DNA of 64,000 nucleotides. Origin: Erinaceus europaeus (taxonomy: Eukaryota; Chordata; Mammalia; Eulipotyphla; Erinaceidae). The translations under genes were made by a program, and so were the position numbers. Positions within the stretch are counted from its first letter, which is position 1, and each line of letters begins with the position of its first letter. Of the stretch, positions 1 to 11,890 are shown one piece after another. The notes under the pieces were generated by a model. The model did no database searches. It was not told the DNA's origin and saw only the letters and a list, made by a program, of their open reading frames with translations. Location: NCBI RefSeq assembly GCF_950295315.1, contig NC_080165.1, positions 9,202,417-9,266,416 of the forward strand. Reading direction: 5' to 3'.

Positions 1-240
1 ATTTATTTAATAATGATAGACAAGACCATAGGAGGATAAGAGGGTTACAATTCCACATAATTCCTACCACCAGAGTTCCATATCCCATTCCCTCCCCTGA
101 TAGCTTTCCTGTTCTTTATCCCTTTGGAAGCATGGACCCAGGATCATTATGGGGTACAGAAGGTGAAAGGTCTGGCTTCTGTGTAATTGCTTCTCCACTG
201 GACATGAGCATTGACAGGTCGATCCATACTCCCAGCTTTA
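1..240 (-). repeat. HLR fragment, 3' part
   Basis: Carries the HLR words GATAAGAGGGTTACAATTCC, GGTCTGGCTTCTGTG and GACAGGTCGATCCATACTCC. Cut by the window start. Confidence 0.75.
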
Positions 241-884
241 AGGTGCTTTTTAACTGGCAAGACCATGCCACTCAGCACTGTGAAATTAGTAGGCATCTTT
301 AAGCACAGAAAACACCCCTAGCTACATGTGCTACTAGTTCATCTTCTGGGTAGTTGGATTACAATGACTTGTCCCTTCCTCTGAAGTGATACAAGATTTG
401 AGGAGGAAGGTGATGACTGGAGTTTATGACCCGCTTTCCCCAGTTCATGGAGTGTGAATACTACAACTGTAAGTGGTGTCCTGAAAGATTTCTTAACTGC
501 TCTTCTATAGGTTCATCTGCCTTTACCAATCAGGAGGTTAAATCTTACAAGGCTAAAGCATCTTGTTATTTAGAGCTACAGTCTAGATAGAAACAAGCTC
601 TTCTCTGAATGTAAGCCATTCCTACAACCAGCCCTCATCACTATTCTGTAAAGACCTGCCATATGGAAAGATCTCTGCCAGGTGGTTGAATGTGGACTTC
701 AGGGACACCTCAGTGTGTTGGTCTCTGATTTGGGAAGGAGGCAATGAGGTTCCTGTTGCCTGGGTACTGGAGATAGGGAGCGCTTTGGGAGCTATCAGGG
801 AGGAAAAACAAGTATTATTTTCTGGTGAAAATAGACATGTTTGTTGTACTGAAAAGCTGAAACAGTTCTATAAAGAATTGGAAA
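241..884. other. No feature seen
   Basis: Single-copy-looking DNA; a 91-codon frame at 686-961 runs into the SINE-B and is not supported. Confidence 0.6.
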
Positions 885-1088
885 CTAAGGGTCACACACA
901 TTACAGCACTCAAGGACCCAGGTTTAAGGCTCTGGTCCCCACTTGCAGGCAGAAAGCTTAAGAAGTGGTGAAGCAGGGCTACAGGAGTCTTTCTGTCTGT
1001 CTGTCTGTCTCTCTCTCTCTTTTCCCCTCCCCTCTCAGTTTCTTTCAGTCTCTATCCTGTAACAAATAAACAAATAAATAAAGCTATT
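885..1088 (+). mobile_element. SINE-B
   Basis: CTCAAGGACCCAGGTTTAAGG head remnant and AACAAATAAACAAATAAATA tail. Confidence 0.8.
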
Positions 1089-1860
1089 AAAAAAGAATTG
1101 GAAACCAGAAGAATTAGAAATCCAGAAAGGACAGGAAGGATTATGAAGACAAGAAACAGGGTAGAGAGATTCTGGTTCATGACTCCAATCTCTCCATCAT
1201 TCTTCCTCATTTGCAATATGTCCCTTCTCAGGTACAGTCTTCACTCCAAACATCCGGCCCCGTGGTTGGTGGTGTTAGATAACCTTTAGTTAATCTTTGT
1301 GCTTGCCATTGCTAATAGAATGACCTGTCTGCCCAGCTATTCTGGTTTCAGTTTCCTGAAAGAAACTGATTCTAGAGCTAGAACCAAGTGGACTTTCTGC
1401 AGATATCCAAGCCCTACCCTCTTCAAATGTACAGAACCCAGAGAAATGACCTTCAGTGACAGGGGAATTGATATTCTGACCTCCAGAGAGGAGAATATCT
1501 CGCCATTCTCTGGACAAGCAGAAGTGTGCAGAGACCCTCATGTGGATGGAGCTTACTTCATGAACACACAAAACTCCTGGGCCCCTCTATTAACCCTATC
1601 ACACAGTTGTGGAGCCAGTGTTTTGAAATGCTTGTTTCCTTATCTCCAAGACTCTCTGGGCATAGTAAATTTCTCTTTTACCTGTTCTTGCTTTGGTTGT
1701 ATCTTTTGGCTTGGCATTGAGCTGGAGGCAAGCTAACTGCATGTGGAAATAACACAACTTACCCACCTGGTGTCTCATGTATTCCAGGCGTGCTTTCTGA
1801 GGAGTTACGTAAGAGAATCTGAGGTTCAATGTTGATGGGTTAGTTCATCCACATAACAGA
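1089..1860. other. No feature seen
   Basis: Single-copy-looking DNA. The 145-codon forward frame (1299-1736) has no recognised domain, splice context or repeat match and overlaps an antisense frame. Confidence 0.55.
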
Positions 1861-1861
1861 T

Positions 1862-1866
1862 CACAC

Positions 1867-1909
<43 letters not shown>
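1862..1909. repeat. (CA)n microsatellite
   Basis: About 24 AC units with one G interruption. Confidence 0.97.
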
Positions 1910-1910
<1 letters not shown>

Positions 1911-1984
1911 TTTAAAAGAAAATTTCCATAAAACATTCCTAAAGTTTTGGGGCTCAGAGGTAGGGCAGAAAGGGTTGCACTTCA

Positions 1985-2485
1985 TTTTTTTCAATTTAAT
2001 TAGATTGTTTTATTAGGATTTTAGTAGTGATTTAAAAAACTATGAGACGACAGGGGTACAACTCTGTTCCGTTCCCAACACCAAGAGTTCTAGATCCCTA
2101 AGCCCTCTGTTGGAAGCTACATCTTAAGGTGCTAGATTAGGGTTTAACTATTATTCCTACAACCATCTGTCTATATTTGTATATTTTTGCCCATTTTTTT
2201 AAAGGTCCCATCTTCCTTTCGAAGTCACACAAACACCTGTTACTACATCCAAATGTCTCTCCCTCTTCCCTCTTCTCTCTCTCTCTCTCTCTGTGGGTTC
2301 TGATGGAGTTGGAGTCCAGAACCCTCTGGTCATCTTCCCCCCCCATCACTTCTCCCCCTCTGGGAGTGTGGATCAGAATTCTTTTTGGGGTGCAGAAGGT
2401 GGGAGTTCTTCTGTAATTGCTTCACCGCTGGACATGGTGAAGGTTGGCAGGTTGATCCATGCCCCCAAGCAAAGCCTTGTTTTTT
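1985..2485 (-). repeat. HLR variant fragment
   Basis: Diverged HLR version (AGGGGTACAACTCTGTTCCG, then GTAATTGCTTCACCGCTGGA). Shares its middle with 60040-60430 and 33395-33835, which marks a subfamily. Confidence 0.6.
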
Positions 2486-3054
2486 ATATCTATTGTTATG
2501 TAGTAAATTGCCTGTCCCACACAATTTAGCATCTTTAAACAATTAAAATCTACTCCACATAAATTTCTCAAGGTCAGGAACTTGGAGTTTGCTAAACTGG
2601 GTAGGTCTGACTCAGGGTCTGTCATGAGGTTGCAATCAAGACATGTGTCTTCTGAAACCTTGACAAGGCTGAAGAATCTACTGCATCCAACCTTGTTTAT
2701 GTGACTGCTGGCAGTAGTCCCCTGTCCCATGGTTCTTTCTCTCTTAAGTAAATGTTTTTTACAATGTGGAATCTGGAGTTCCCCAGAGTAAGTGATCCTA
2801 GAAAAAAGAAAAAGAAAAAAAAAAAAAAAAAAGAAAGAGCAAACAGGAAGCTCAGTACATTTTATGATAGAGTTTTTGACAAGTCATCATTTCTGCTGTA
2901 GCTTATTAAAGCCACTAATGCTTTTTGATGTAACATGGATGAGAAATATTCAGGGAATGACACCTGGAAGCAGTGAATATCTACACACTGGTATCATTAA
3001 CTTGAGAGTTTGTGGAGACAAAAGCTCTTGCACATGCTAGAGGTAGGAGTTTAA
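2486..3054. other. No gene seen; poly(A) run
   Basis: A-rich tract at 2805-2840 may be a retroposon tail; nothing else recognised. Confidence 0.5.
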
Positions 3055-3720
3055 AATAGTCTGAATCCTCTAGAAAACATTCTGGAGACTTATCAGGATG
3101 CTAGAAATCAACTTAGCATATGGCCCAGTAATTTCTCTCCTGAGAACTGATTCAAAGGAAATGAAAACACCTACCCAAAGAGATCACTGTAAATCTATGT
3201 TCATAACAGCACAATGTGTAATAGTTCAAACTTGGAAGCAACCGAGATGTCCAAATGACAGATGAGTGGCTGAAAAAGTTGTGGTCTATGTACATAATAG
3301 AACACTACTCAACGACTAAAAATGGTGACACTATCTCCTTTGCCTCATCGTGGATGGAACTTGAGGGAATCCCACTGAGTGAGCTAGGCTGAAAGGGGAA
3401 GGATAAATGCTGATGATATCACATAGACGTAACTGGAAACAAGGGTAGGAAGGGAAAACACCAAGTGAAAACTGGACTGGGTGTGGTGTATTCCACTGAC
3501 GCAAAGGACCTTGGGGAAGGAGAGGGAGGAAAGGGATGAAGAGAACATTAGAATCCTGGCTTATGTGGGTGAAAAAGGACCTTCACTGGGAGTGAGAGTG
3601 TTCTGCAGACAACCACCATGGGGAGATGAGAAACTGTAGCTGTGTGACATCAACTGTCCTGTGAACCATTAACCCCCAATAAAATGATATACAAATAAAA
3701 CTGCACATACCAGAAGTAAA
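3055..3720 (+). mobile_element. L1 fragment, ORF2 end and 3' UTR
   Basis: Old L1 carrying the familiar ORF2 C-terminal/3' wording (GATGTCCAAATGACAGATGA, then ACTACTCAACGACTAAAAATGG), a 3' UTR and a CCCCAATAAAATGATA end. Stops and indels throughout, so not coding. Confidence 0.75.
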
Positions 3721-3952
3721 TGGGACAACTGAAAACATTTCTTCTTGGAGACACTTAAGAATATTGAATAAAATATTTTTTAAAATCTTTTTCATAGTAC
3801 AAGTAGGCTAACTGGGAAGCAAGAAATAAGCTAAACAGAGAAATGTGAAAGCTAGAATCCTGAGAGATAAGTGCTTATATAAACTGAAGGTCTCCCTGGG
3901 GCCATATATCTACTTACAAGTGATCTAGCATCTTGATTTTGATGGACTCGCT

Positions 3953-4034
3953 CCTAGTTTAAACTGTCGCTGAAGTGCCTGCCATACTTTAGGCTCCAAT
4001 GTTATTGAGCAAGTCAATGATAGTTTAAACTAGG
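3953..4034. repeat. 16-bp inverted repeat
   Basis: CCTAGTTTAAACTGTC (3953-3968) and GATAGTTTAAACTAGG (4019-4034) are inverted with one mismatch around a 50-base spacer. Each arm holds a GTTTAAAC palindrome. Confidence 0.75.
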
Positions 4035-4149
4035 AATTTCTTTCATTCTTTTTTTTTTTTTCTCCCCTGTAGGCTACGGGAGCCTGAGGGCTTTTAAACT
4101 GTAAGTAGGCTTCTTAGTTTAATCACTGACTCCTGACCAAAAGGTAAAG

Positions 4150-4640
4150 CAGTGTGGAGCAGAGATAACCCAGTGGTTATGCAAAGAGACTTTCACAGCC
4201 CCACTGCTAGGCCACCACCCAGGTCTAGATCTTCTCCTGAGTTTCCTCTTAGTTCTCTATCCGTTGGTGTCAGCTCAGGGCCTCCCTGCCGCTGCTCCAG
4301 GTTCTGAGGGCAGTAGCAATGGAGACTCACAGTTGCATTTGGTGAGTCTCAGGAGAGTCCTGTCCGCCCTTCAGCCATCCCCTTGTTGGAGAAACAGACT
4401 GGAGGTGGTGTCTCAACTGGTAAACTGCCAGAGTGTTACCAGCCACTTAATCTCTCCCAAGGCTCCTCTCTGTCTGGGAGCCACACGTGTTTGCACTCAC
4501 CTGTGATTTGGTGGGTTCCTGAAGTTGATCTAGTCCTGTCTTGTTGCGGTCCCAGGTGGTCTCCTTGGTATTCCTAGTTGACCTGGGAGGAGAGGAGAGA
4601 AATAGCTGCTGCTGCTGCTGCTTTGTAGCCCCGCCTCTGG
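4150..4640 (-). mobile_element. Possible L1 5' UTR fragment
   Basis: GC-richer segment. On the reverse strand it has a GGCGGGGCTACAAAGCAGC(AGC)n start and continues with CTGGGACCGC and ACAGGTGAGTGC, reminiscent of mammalian L1 promoter regions. No ORF1 follows. Recognition is weak; it could instead be unique sequence plus a degraded SINE at about 4146-4256. Confidence 0.3.
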
Positions 4641-4875
4641 AAGTCTCTTCTCTTTTCTTCCCTTCTCTTCCCTTCTCTTCCCTTCTCTTTCCTTCTCTTC
4701 CCTTCTCTTCCCTTCCCTTCCCTTCCCTTCCCTTCCCTTCCCTTCCCTTCCCTTCCCTTCCCTTCCCTTCCCTTCCCTTCCCTTCCCTTCCCTCCCCTTC
4801 CCACCCCTCCCCTCTCCTCCTCTCCCCTTCTCTCCCCTTCTCTTCTCTTCTCTTCTCCTTTTTCTTTTTTTTCTT
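4640..4875. repeat. (TTCCC)n / (TCTTC)n pyrimidine array
   Basis: Pentanucleotide array: CTTCC/CTTCT mixtures, then a purer CCCTT block (about 4700-4790). The opposite-strand Arg-Glu-Gly-Lys frames are repeat translations. Confidence 0.95.
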
Positions 4876-5059
4876 CTTTCTGTTGTTTTTATTTGTGACT
4901 AATGGTAGGTTACAAGATTGTGATAGTACCACGTATAGCTCCATAACACACCCACCACCAAAATCCTGTGTCCCCATCCTCTCACCTCCCAAAAATAACT
5001 ACCCTAAGTTCTCACAAAATCTTAGAAGCACTTTGATTGTTTCTGCTTCAATTGTCTTT

Positions 5060-5363
5060 TTATTTATTTTTTAAATTTTTTATTTTATTTTATTTTATTT
5101 ATTTATTCCCTTTTGTTGCCCTTGTTGTTTTGTTATTGTAGTTATTATTGATGTCATTGTTGTTGGATAGGACAGAGAGAAATGGAGAGAGGAGGGGAAG
5201 ACAGAGAGGGGGAGAGAAAGACAGACACCTGCAGACCTGCTTCAACTGCCTGTGAAGGGACCTGCCTGCAGGTGGGGAGCCGGGGGCTCGAACCGGGATC
5301 CTGACGCCGGTCCTTGAGCTTAGTGCCACCTGCGCTTAACCCGCTGCACTACAGCCCGACTCC
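5060..5363 (-). mobile_element. SINE-A
   Basis: Full-length reverse copy; B-box-like GGGGCTCGAACCGGGATCC and a GCGCTTAACCCGCTGC A-box side. First of two tandem reverse copies here. Confidence 0.92.
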
Positions 5364-5392
5364 CTCAATTGTCTTTTTTTATATAAATTTAT

Positions 5393-5678
5393 TATTAATA
5401 TTTATTTTATTTTATTTACTCCCTTTTGTTGCCCTTGCTGTTTTATTGTTGTAGTTATTATTGTTGTTGTCGTTGTTGGATAGGACAGAGAGAAATGGAG
5501 AGAGGAGGGGAAGACAGAGAGGGGGAGAGAAAGACAGACACCTGCAGACCTGCTTCACCGCCTGTGAAGTGACTCCCCTGCAGGTGGGGAGCCGGGGCTC
5601 GAACTGGGATCCTTATGCGGGTCCTTGTGCTTTGCACCACCTGCGCTTAACCCGCTGTGCTACAGCCCGACTCCCCCT
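5393..5678 (-). mobile_element. SINE-A
   Basis: Second reverse copy. CTCAATTGTCTTTTTT on both sides (5364 on and 5676 on) is its apparent target duplication. Confidence 0.92.
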
Positions 5679-5739
5679 CAATTGTCTTTTTTGACTTCAG
5701 TTTCTTTAGAAAATTGTCTGTATAGTTCTTTAGTTCTTT

Positions 5740-6030
5740 GGTCCACTTTTTTTTTTTTCCCCTTTTCCAGGATTGTTGCTGGGGCTGGGTGCCTGCACTA
5801 TGAATCCACTGCTCCTGGAGGCCATTTTTCCCATTTGTTGCCCTTTTGTTGTTATTGTTTTTATTATTGTTATTGCCATTGTTGTTGTTTGATGGGACTC
5901 AGAAATGAAGGGGGGAAAGCAGAGAGGGGGAGAAGATAGACACCTACAGACCTGCTTTACCACTTGTGACGCGGTCCTTACACTTTGCATCATGTGAACT
6001 TAACCTGTTGTGCTACCACTGGGCCCCCGG
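5740..6030 (-). mobile_element. SINE-A'
   Basis: Has the 3' extension (GAATCCACTGCTCCTGGAGG) and a CTTAACCTGTTGTGC head. Confidence 0.85.
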
Positions 6031-6049
6031 CCCACTTTTTTATTGGCTT

Positions 6050-7660
6050 ATTTTTGCTTCTTTTGTAGGGCTGTACCAACTTTTTTTCCCCTTTACTGGG
6101 GGATTAATGTTTTACATTTGACAGTAAATACAATAGTTTGTACATGCATAACATTTCTCAGTTTTCCACATAACAATACAACCCCCACTAATCCTCTGTC
6201 ATCCTTTTCCAGGATCTGTACTCTCCCCCCCACCGCCCACCCAAGAGTCTTTTCCTTTGGTGCAACACACCAACTCCAATTCTTTATGGTTTACATATCC
6301 CATGATTTCTTCAGTTAGTCATCAGTTGATAGGCATTTAGGCTGTTTCCACTCATTGGCTATAGTGGACCATGCAGCTGTGTACGGAGAGGTGCATATGT
6401 CCTATTCGAATTAGTGTTTGTGCATCCACTGGATAAAAGCCTAAGAATAGTATTGTTGGGGGGGGGGTGAGTAGTGGCACACTTGGTTGACAGCATGTGT
6501 TACAGTGCTCAAGGACCAAGGTTCAAACCTCTGGTCCCCACCTGCAGGGGGAAAGCTTTGTGAGTGGTGAAGCAGGTCTGCAGGTATCTCTTTGTCTCTC
6601 TCCCTCTCTATCTCTCTTCCCTCTTGATTTCTGGCTGTCTCTATTCAATAAATAATGATAATAATAAAAAAGAGTAGTATTGTTGGATCATAGGGTACTT
6701 CCACTTTTACTTGCTTAAGGATTCTCCATGCAGTCTTTCAAGGGGTTGAATCAGTTTGCTTTATTACCGACACTGAAGCAGAGCTTCTTTTTCTCCACCT
6801 TTCCAACACCTGTCATTTCCTGGCTTGTTGATGGAGGCCGTTCCCTCAGATGTGAGATGCTATCTCAGTGTAGTTTTAATTTGCATTCTCTAATGATAAA
6901 TGAAGTGGACAGTCATGTGTCTGTGGGCCATGTGTATGTCTTCTTTCGAAAACTGTATAATTCTTTGGCCTACTTTTCCACTGGCTTATTTTTGCTTCTT
7001 TTGCAGGGTTGCACCAATTCTTTATACATGTCGGTCACTAGTCTGATGTACGGTGTGCAAATATCTTCTATTTATGGGGCTGCTTGCTTATCCTTATATA
7101 GTTTACTTTTGGTGGTAGAAACTTGTTAGTCTCACACAGTCCTACACAGTCCTATTTATTTACTTTTATTTTCATTTCTCATGCCCATGGTACTTAGTAT
7201 TCAAATATAACTTTGCTCTGAAGATCCTGCAAGTTCCACCAATGTTTTCTTCTTTAAATTTTAGAGTTTCTGTTCTAATATCTAGATCTTTAATTCATTT
7301 TGATTTGGTTTTGATGTATGGTGGTAGGTGGCGGTCTAGTTTCACTTTTCTACATGCGGCTGCCCAATTTTCCTAGCACCCTCTGTTGAAAAGAACTTCT
7401 TTGCCCCATTGAATGGTTTTGGCCTCTTTGTCATGTGTCATGTTATTGTATATGTGTGGACTCATTTTTGGACTCTCTATTCTGTTCCATTGATCCAAAT
7501 GTCTATTTTTATTCCAGCACTATATTGTTTCAATTACTATTTCTCTGTAGTATAAACTGAAGTTAATGTGATACCTCCACTTTTTTCCTTTATTTCTCAG
7601 AAGTGCTTAGGCTATTTGTATGAACTAGGAATTCCTGTAATGCCTCCTTTCTAATGAACA
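6050..7660 (-). mobile_element. L1, reverse strand, 3' end plus ORF2 remnant
   Basis: Reverse-strand L1: 3' UTR (about 6080-6270), then ORF2 reading upstream to about 7660 with classic words such as CTGTTCCATTGATCCAAATG on +. It is interrupted by a SINE-B at 6462-6672, whose flanks both carry AGTATTGTTGG. The frame is broken. Together with 10150-10395, 36550-36790, 49770-49970 and 62510-62710 it shows one hedgehog L1 3' UTR type. Confidence 0.85.
6462..6672 (+). mobile_element. SINE-B inside an L1
   Basis: GGTTCAAACCTCTGG B-box region and an AATAATGATAATAAT tail; flanked by AGTATTGTTGG duplications. Confidence 0.88.
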
Positions 7661-7672
7661 GCGTGTGTGCGT

Positions 7673-7673
<1 letters not shown>

Positions 7674-7720
<47 letters not shown>
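7674..7720. repeat. (CA)n microsatellite
   Basis: Preceded by GTGTGTGCGTGCG, giving an alternating purine-pyrimidine run next to the broken L1 end. Confidence 0.97.
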
Positions 7721-7724
<4 letters not shown>

Positions 7725-7963
7725 CTGTCTTAATCCTTGCTCTGAATTGCAATAAGAGAAATCTAGGGCTTTATAAGCATAGGTTGATACAGGTACACAG
7801 TCAAATTTACACTTTTAGTGCGATGTGAGAAAAAGCCTGGTTTGTCGTTTGTTTTTATGTAATCCAAGGTTGGAAATACTCTTATACAGCAAATACTTAC
7901 TGAAGAAATCACCTTTATCAGAGCCTCAAAGATTCCCCAATGTGAAGTTCTGTTGTGTTGACT

Positions 7964-7964
7964 G

Positions 7965-7996
<32 letters not shown>

Positions 7997-8011
7997 ACAC
8001 ACACACACACA
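7964..8011. repeat. (CA)n microsatellite
   Basis: CA units with one ATA interruption. Confidence 0.97.
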
Positions 8012-8252
8012 GCAACATAGTAAACTTGAAGCAAAGCATCATTAGAGAGAATCAGCATAAACAGGAGACAGTTATAATTTGACAGCCACTGCAGCATTTA
8101 GTGATTGATTATGGAATAAAGTAAATGAATTTAATATGCCTGGGAAATAACAGTCATTACCAAATGGATAAGTAAAAAAAAATTAGAGATTATCAAAATC
8201 AATTAGCCCAATTTGACAACCAAACAGATCCTCCTAAAATAAGAAAAATAAA

Positions 8253-8278
8253 GATATATATATATATATATATATATT
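8253..8278. repeat. (TA)n microsatellite
   Basis: About 12 TA units. Confidence 0.95.
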
Positions 8279-9361
8279 GCTTTGTAAAGATAAATTAAGA
8301 AATACCAACATGATTCTTTTGAGTTTGCCTCTTGTATCATAAAGCCTAAACTTTTTTTTTTTATAACCCTTTTCTGTGCCTACCCTTGTAGACACCTGTA
8401 TCAGAGACCTTTGCTCAGCCTGAGGAATCAGAATTATGTAGAGGAGTCAGGGCAGAACTGAATAGTGCAAAGTCAAGGTGTAGAGTGATTGAATGAGGGA
8501 AGCCAAGGAAGCCTCAGTTGGGCACAGCCTTAGAACTGGCAACTTAAAGGAATGTGGTTTTATGTGTCTATTAAATATAGTTCATCCAGGTACCTCAAGG
8601 AACCCCCATGGAAAGCTGGAGCCCAGTAGTCTTGCTCATCTTCACTTTTATGTCTGTACAAAAAACTGGAGTGGGGGGAGAAATCAAACTTAACTATTAT
8701 GCAACATCAAGACTTTAAAGAAAAAAGTGTAGGATATTCTGGGGCAGAAATACATTGGCCTGCAGATGTAAAGGGCAAGCAATTTTAAGTGACATTCTAC
8801 AAACAGTGCAAATGGAGAAGGGAATAGAGAGAGGGGATTTCTCCGTCTAAATCATGCATCTCAGCTGCCTAGCCTTGGGTGCTCTCTGAGTGCTAAATGT
8901 GAACGGAGGTCAAGTACTCTTTTTATGTCCACTGACTATGCCGAGTGTATCTGAAAACTGTTTCTGAACACCAAGTGCCCGACATGTTTGCCCTGGAAGG
9001 AAGGAGGGAGAGGTAAGGATGTGGCAACAAGCTTTTGGTTGACCCCAGGGTGGAATGAACTGCAGGAAGCCATTAATGGAAGTGATTTGTGGAAAAGAAA
9101 AGATACTCAGCACGCCCTGAGGTTCTCCTTTGAAGTTTGGTCCCACACCCAGCCTGTCCCTCAGGCCTCTCTGAGCTTCTGTGCTCATTTCTAGCCTCTT
9201 CTCACAGTGAGTCAGCAAGGATGGAGTTGGGGGGAAAAATAAAATTTTACTGTAAGCCACAGTTTATGAGTCTTTTATGATATGTCAGCCTTCTAATATC
9301 AGCCTTTCCATTTGGTAGATAAAGAAACTGAGGCCTAAATGGAAACCTTAAGAACTATGCT
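8279..9361. other. No feature seen
   Basis: Unique-looking DNA with a 116-codon antisense frame at 8910-9260 that I cannot support as a gene. Confidence 0.55.
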
Positions 9362-9700
9362 GGGGTGGGGGTGGGGTGGTCAGGTGGTAGCGCAGCGGGT
9401 TAAGCGCATGTGGTGCAAAGCACAAGGACCCTCATAAGGATCCTGGTTTGAGCCCCTGGCTCCCCACCTGCAATGGGTTTCGCTTCACAGGTGGTGAAGG
9501 AGGTCTGCTGGTGTCTATCCTTCTCTCCCCCTCTCTGTCTTCCCCTCCTCTCTCCATTCCTCTCTGTCCTATCCAACAACAACAGTAGCAATGACAACAA
9601 TAACAATAAATACAACAATAAGGGCAACAAAAATGGAAAAAAATGGCATCCAGGAGCAGTGGATTTGTGGTGCAGGCACCGAGAAAAAAAGAAAAAAAGA
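9362..9700 (+). mobile_element. SINE-A'
   Basis: GGTAGCGCAGCGGGTTAAGC head, CAACAATAACAATAA-like tail and GGAGCAGTGGATTTGTGG extension. Confidence 0.88.
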
Positions 9701-9754
9701 ACTATGCTCAGGGTCACAATGGGAATTAGTCATGAATTCAGATATGACTCCAAT

Positions 9755-9960
9755 AGGCCTATTTCTTTCTTTTCTTTTCTTTTTTTTTCTTTTCTCTTCT
9801 CTTCTCTTCTCTTTTCTTCTCTTCTCTTCTTTCTTTCTTTCTCTTTCTCTCTCTCTCTTTCTTTTTCTTTCCTTCCTACTTTCCTTCCTCCTTCCCTCCC
9901 TCCTTTCCTTCTTTCCTTTCTTCCTTCCTCTGTTTCTTCCATTCTCATTCTTTCTATTTT
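9755..9960. repeat. Pyrimidine microsatellite
   Basis: TTCTTTTC, CTTTCTTT and CTTCC motifs, continuous with the CT-rich part of the reverse SINE at 9960-10140. Confidence 0.9.
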
Positions 9961-10140
9961 ACAGGACAGAGAGAAATTGAGAAGGGAGGGGATGGAGAGC
10001 GGGAGGCCTGCTTCACTGCTGACCTGTCTCATTGTTCCTGAAGTCTCCCCCCACCAGGTGGGGAGTGGAGGCTCGAACCTGTGTCCTTATGCTTGCAGGT
10101 ATGTAAACCTAACTGGGTGTGACACCGCTTGGCCCCCAGC
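9960..10140 (-). mobile_element. SINE-A, truncated
   Basis: GGCTCGAACCTGTGTCC and the reverse head GTGACACCGCTTGGCCCCC, fused to the expanded pyrimidine tract. Confidence 0.7.
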
Positions 10141-10149
10141 CCATCTAAA

Positions 10150-10395
10150 ACCCAACTCTTTTTTTTAAAAATGTCTTTATTGGGAGAGTTAATGGTTTAC
10201 AGTCAACAGTAAACTATAATAGTACATGTACAATATTTCCACATAACAATGCAACCCATACTAGGTCTTCCTCTGCTATCATGTTCCACTACCTCAACCC
10301 TCCAACGCCCCTGCCCACTCCAGAGTCTTTTACTTTGGTGCAGTGCACCCACTCCAGTCCAAGTTCTCCTGTGTAAAAACCGAACTATTTCTTGT
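10150..10395 (-). mobile_element. L1 3' UTR fragment
   Basis: Begins ...TCTTTATTGGGAGAGTTAATG and holds TCCACATAACAATGCAACCC and CAGAGTCTTTTACTTTGG, matching the L1 3' end at 6080-6270. Severely 5'-truncated. Confidence 0.75.
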
Positions 10396-11664
10396 CTATC
10401 AAGCAAGTATAGCAAAGAGCTACATGGCTGGAACAACTTTACTGATTGGATAAGAAGAGAAGGGAATTAGATTCCACTGCCTGACTTCTGTCAAGCCTTC
10501 CTAGCAATCCTTTATTGCCCAATGTCCCAGAGTTACTCTGATAAGCGAAGTTATTTGACTCCAGATGACTTTAGTGACTTATCATGGATTTTTCTGTGTG
10601 GCGTGTTAGCTCTATCTCCAGTGTGACAAATGAGTGAAATTGTTGGTGGGGACTGGACCATGAAAGGCTGGTTCAATTTTTATTCATATCTTGGAAAAGA
10701 ATTTTGGGATGTTAACTCCATTAGTAAAATGAGCAGAAATTTATTACACAGATAAAGGAAAGGAAAGGAATATGAGGGAAAAATCAGTGATAGTACAACC
10801 CTGAAAGATTCCTGGGAGTGGGCAGTATAGAAGAGAAAGAGAAAAGTTCTGTCCCAAAGTTAGGATACTGAGGTTTTTAAATTTATTTATTTTGGACACA
10901 GTATCTGTTCATTTACTTAACAAAAATTTTCCCAGACTCCTAGTATATCCATGAGGTATGTTACTCAGCTCACATAATACATGCACTGTCAGTATACCTA
11001 GTGCTACTTTCCAAGTCGTATTTTATTTTGCATCCACAACACTTACCATAAAGAAATATAATTTTCCTGCTTTACAGGTGGAAAAATGAGATGCGAAAGG
11101 GTGAAGTGTCTTACTCAAGTGTCCAAGTAGCAGAACTTGGTTGTAACTAAGCTTCTCTGATGACAGAAGATTGCCTGCCTTGACTTTTCTACATCACCCT
11201 CATGCTCATGATAGGCTATAGAACAAAATTCAGGGAGAAAGTGTTCTGTGTTTCATTTTCTGTGTTTTCACAAGATAATCCAAAAGGAGACTGAGAGTTT
11301 TTAAAATAAGGTGTCCTCTCTCTAGTCTCTTCCTTCTCTTTAGTTGTGAGTAGTTGATTCAAATGTGCACAGGTTGGTTTCCTTTTGATTCATTCGTTTG
11401 AAACAGGTGGTGTTGAGGAAGCATCTCTAGCAACTTGACATAGGTCTCTCTCTCTTATGCTGTAGGGTTGATCACTGATACAGAGCAGGAGGAAGTGTCT
11501 ATTATAGCTGGGTATAAAGAATGGATTTATGTGACAAGAGGGCAGTCTTGAGGTTGGTGTGTAGGGGTAGACTTCATTCATAGGCTTACTCCATGTTTCT
11601 TTTATCAGCTGGGTCTAGGCTTTACCTTCTATGATATCAACAAGTGTGCCAGAGAAAGAATATT
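10396..11664. other. No feature seen
   Basis: Single-copy-looking AT-rich DNA. AGGTGGAAAAATGAGATGCG and CTTACTCAAGTGTCC (about 11080-11125) hint at an ancient shared mammalian repeat (MIR-like), not certain. Confidence 0.45.
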
Positions 11665-11890
11665 CTGATTTTATTTATTTAAATTTATTTTGGGTGGATA
11701 CAGAGAAATTGAGAAGAAAGGAGGTTATACAGATGGGGAGAGAGGGAGAGGGAGAGAGAGAGAGAGAGAGAGAGAGTTGTAGCACTGCTTCACTATTTGT
11801 GAAGTTTTGGTTCTGTAGGTTGAACCAGAGTCCTTAAGCACTGCAGTGTGTATGTGATGTGTGACCAAGTGTGCCACTACCCAGGTCCCA
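11665..11890 (-). mobile_element. SINE-B with expanded GA
   Basis: TTGAACCAGAGTCCTTAAGC and GTGCCACTACCCAGG head; the tail is TTTATTTATTTAAATTT. Confidence 0.75.
11738..11776. repeat. (GA)n microsatellite in a SINE
   Basis: Expanded purine run inside a reverse SINE-B. Confidence 0.95.

Noticed and set aside
4447..5074. Frames of 181 and 177 codons
   Set aside because: Arg-Glu-Gly-Lys and Ser-Leu-Pro-Phe low complexity translated from the CCCTT array.
9473..10168. 231-codon frame
   Set aside because: Crosses a SINE-A', a pyrimidine tract and a reverse SINE; no conserved content.
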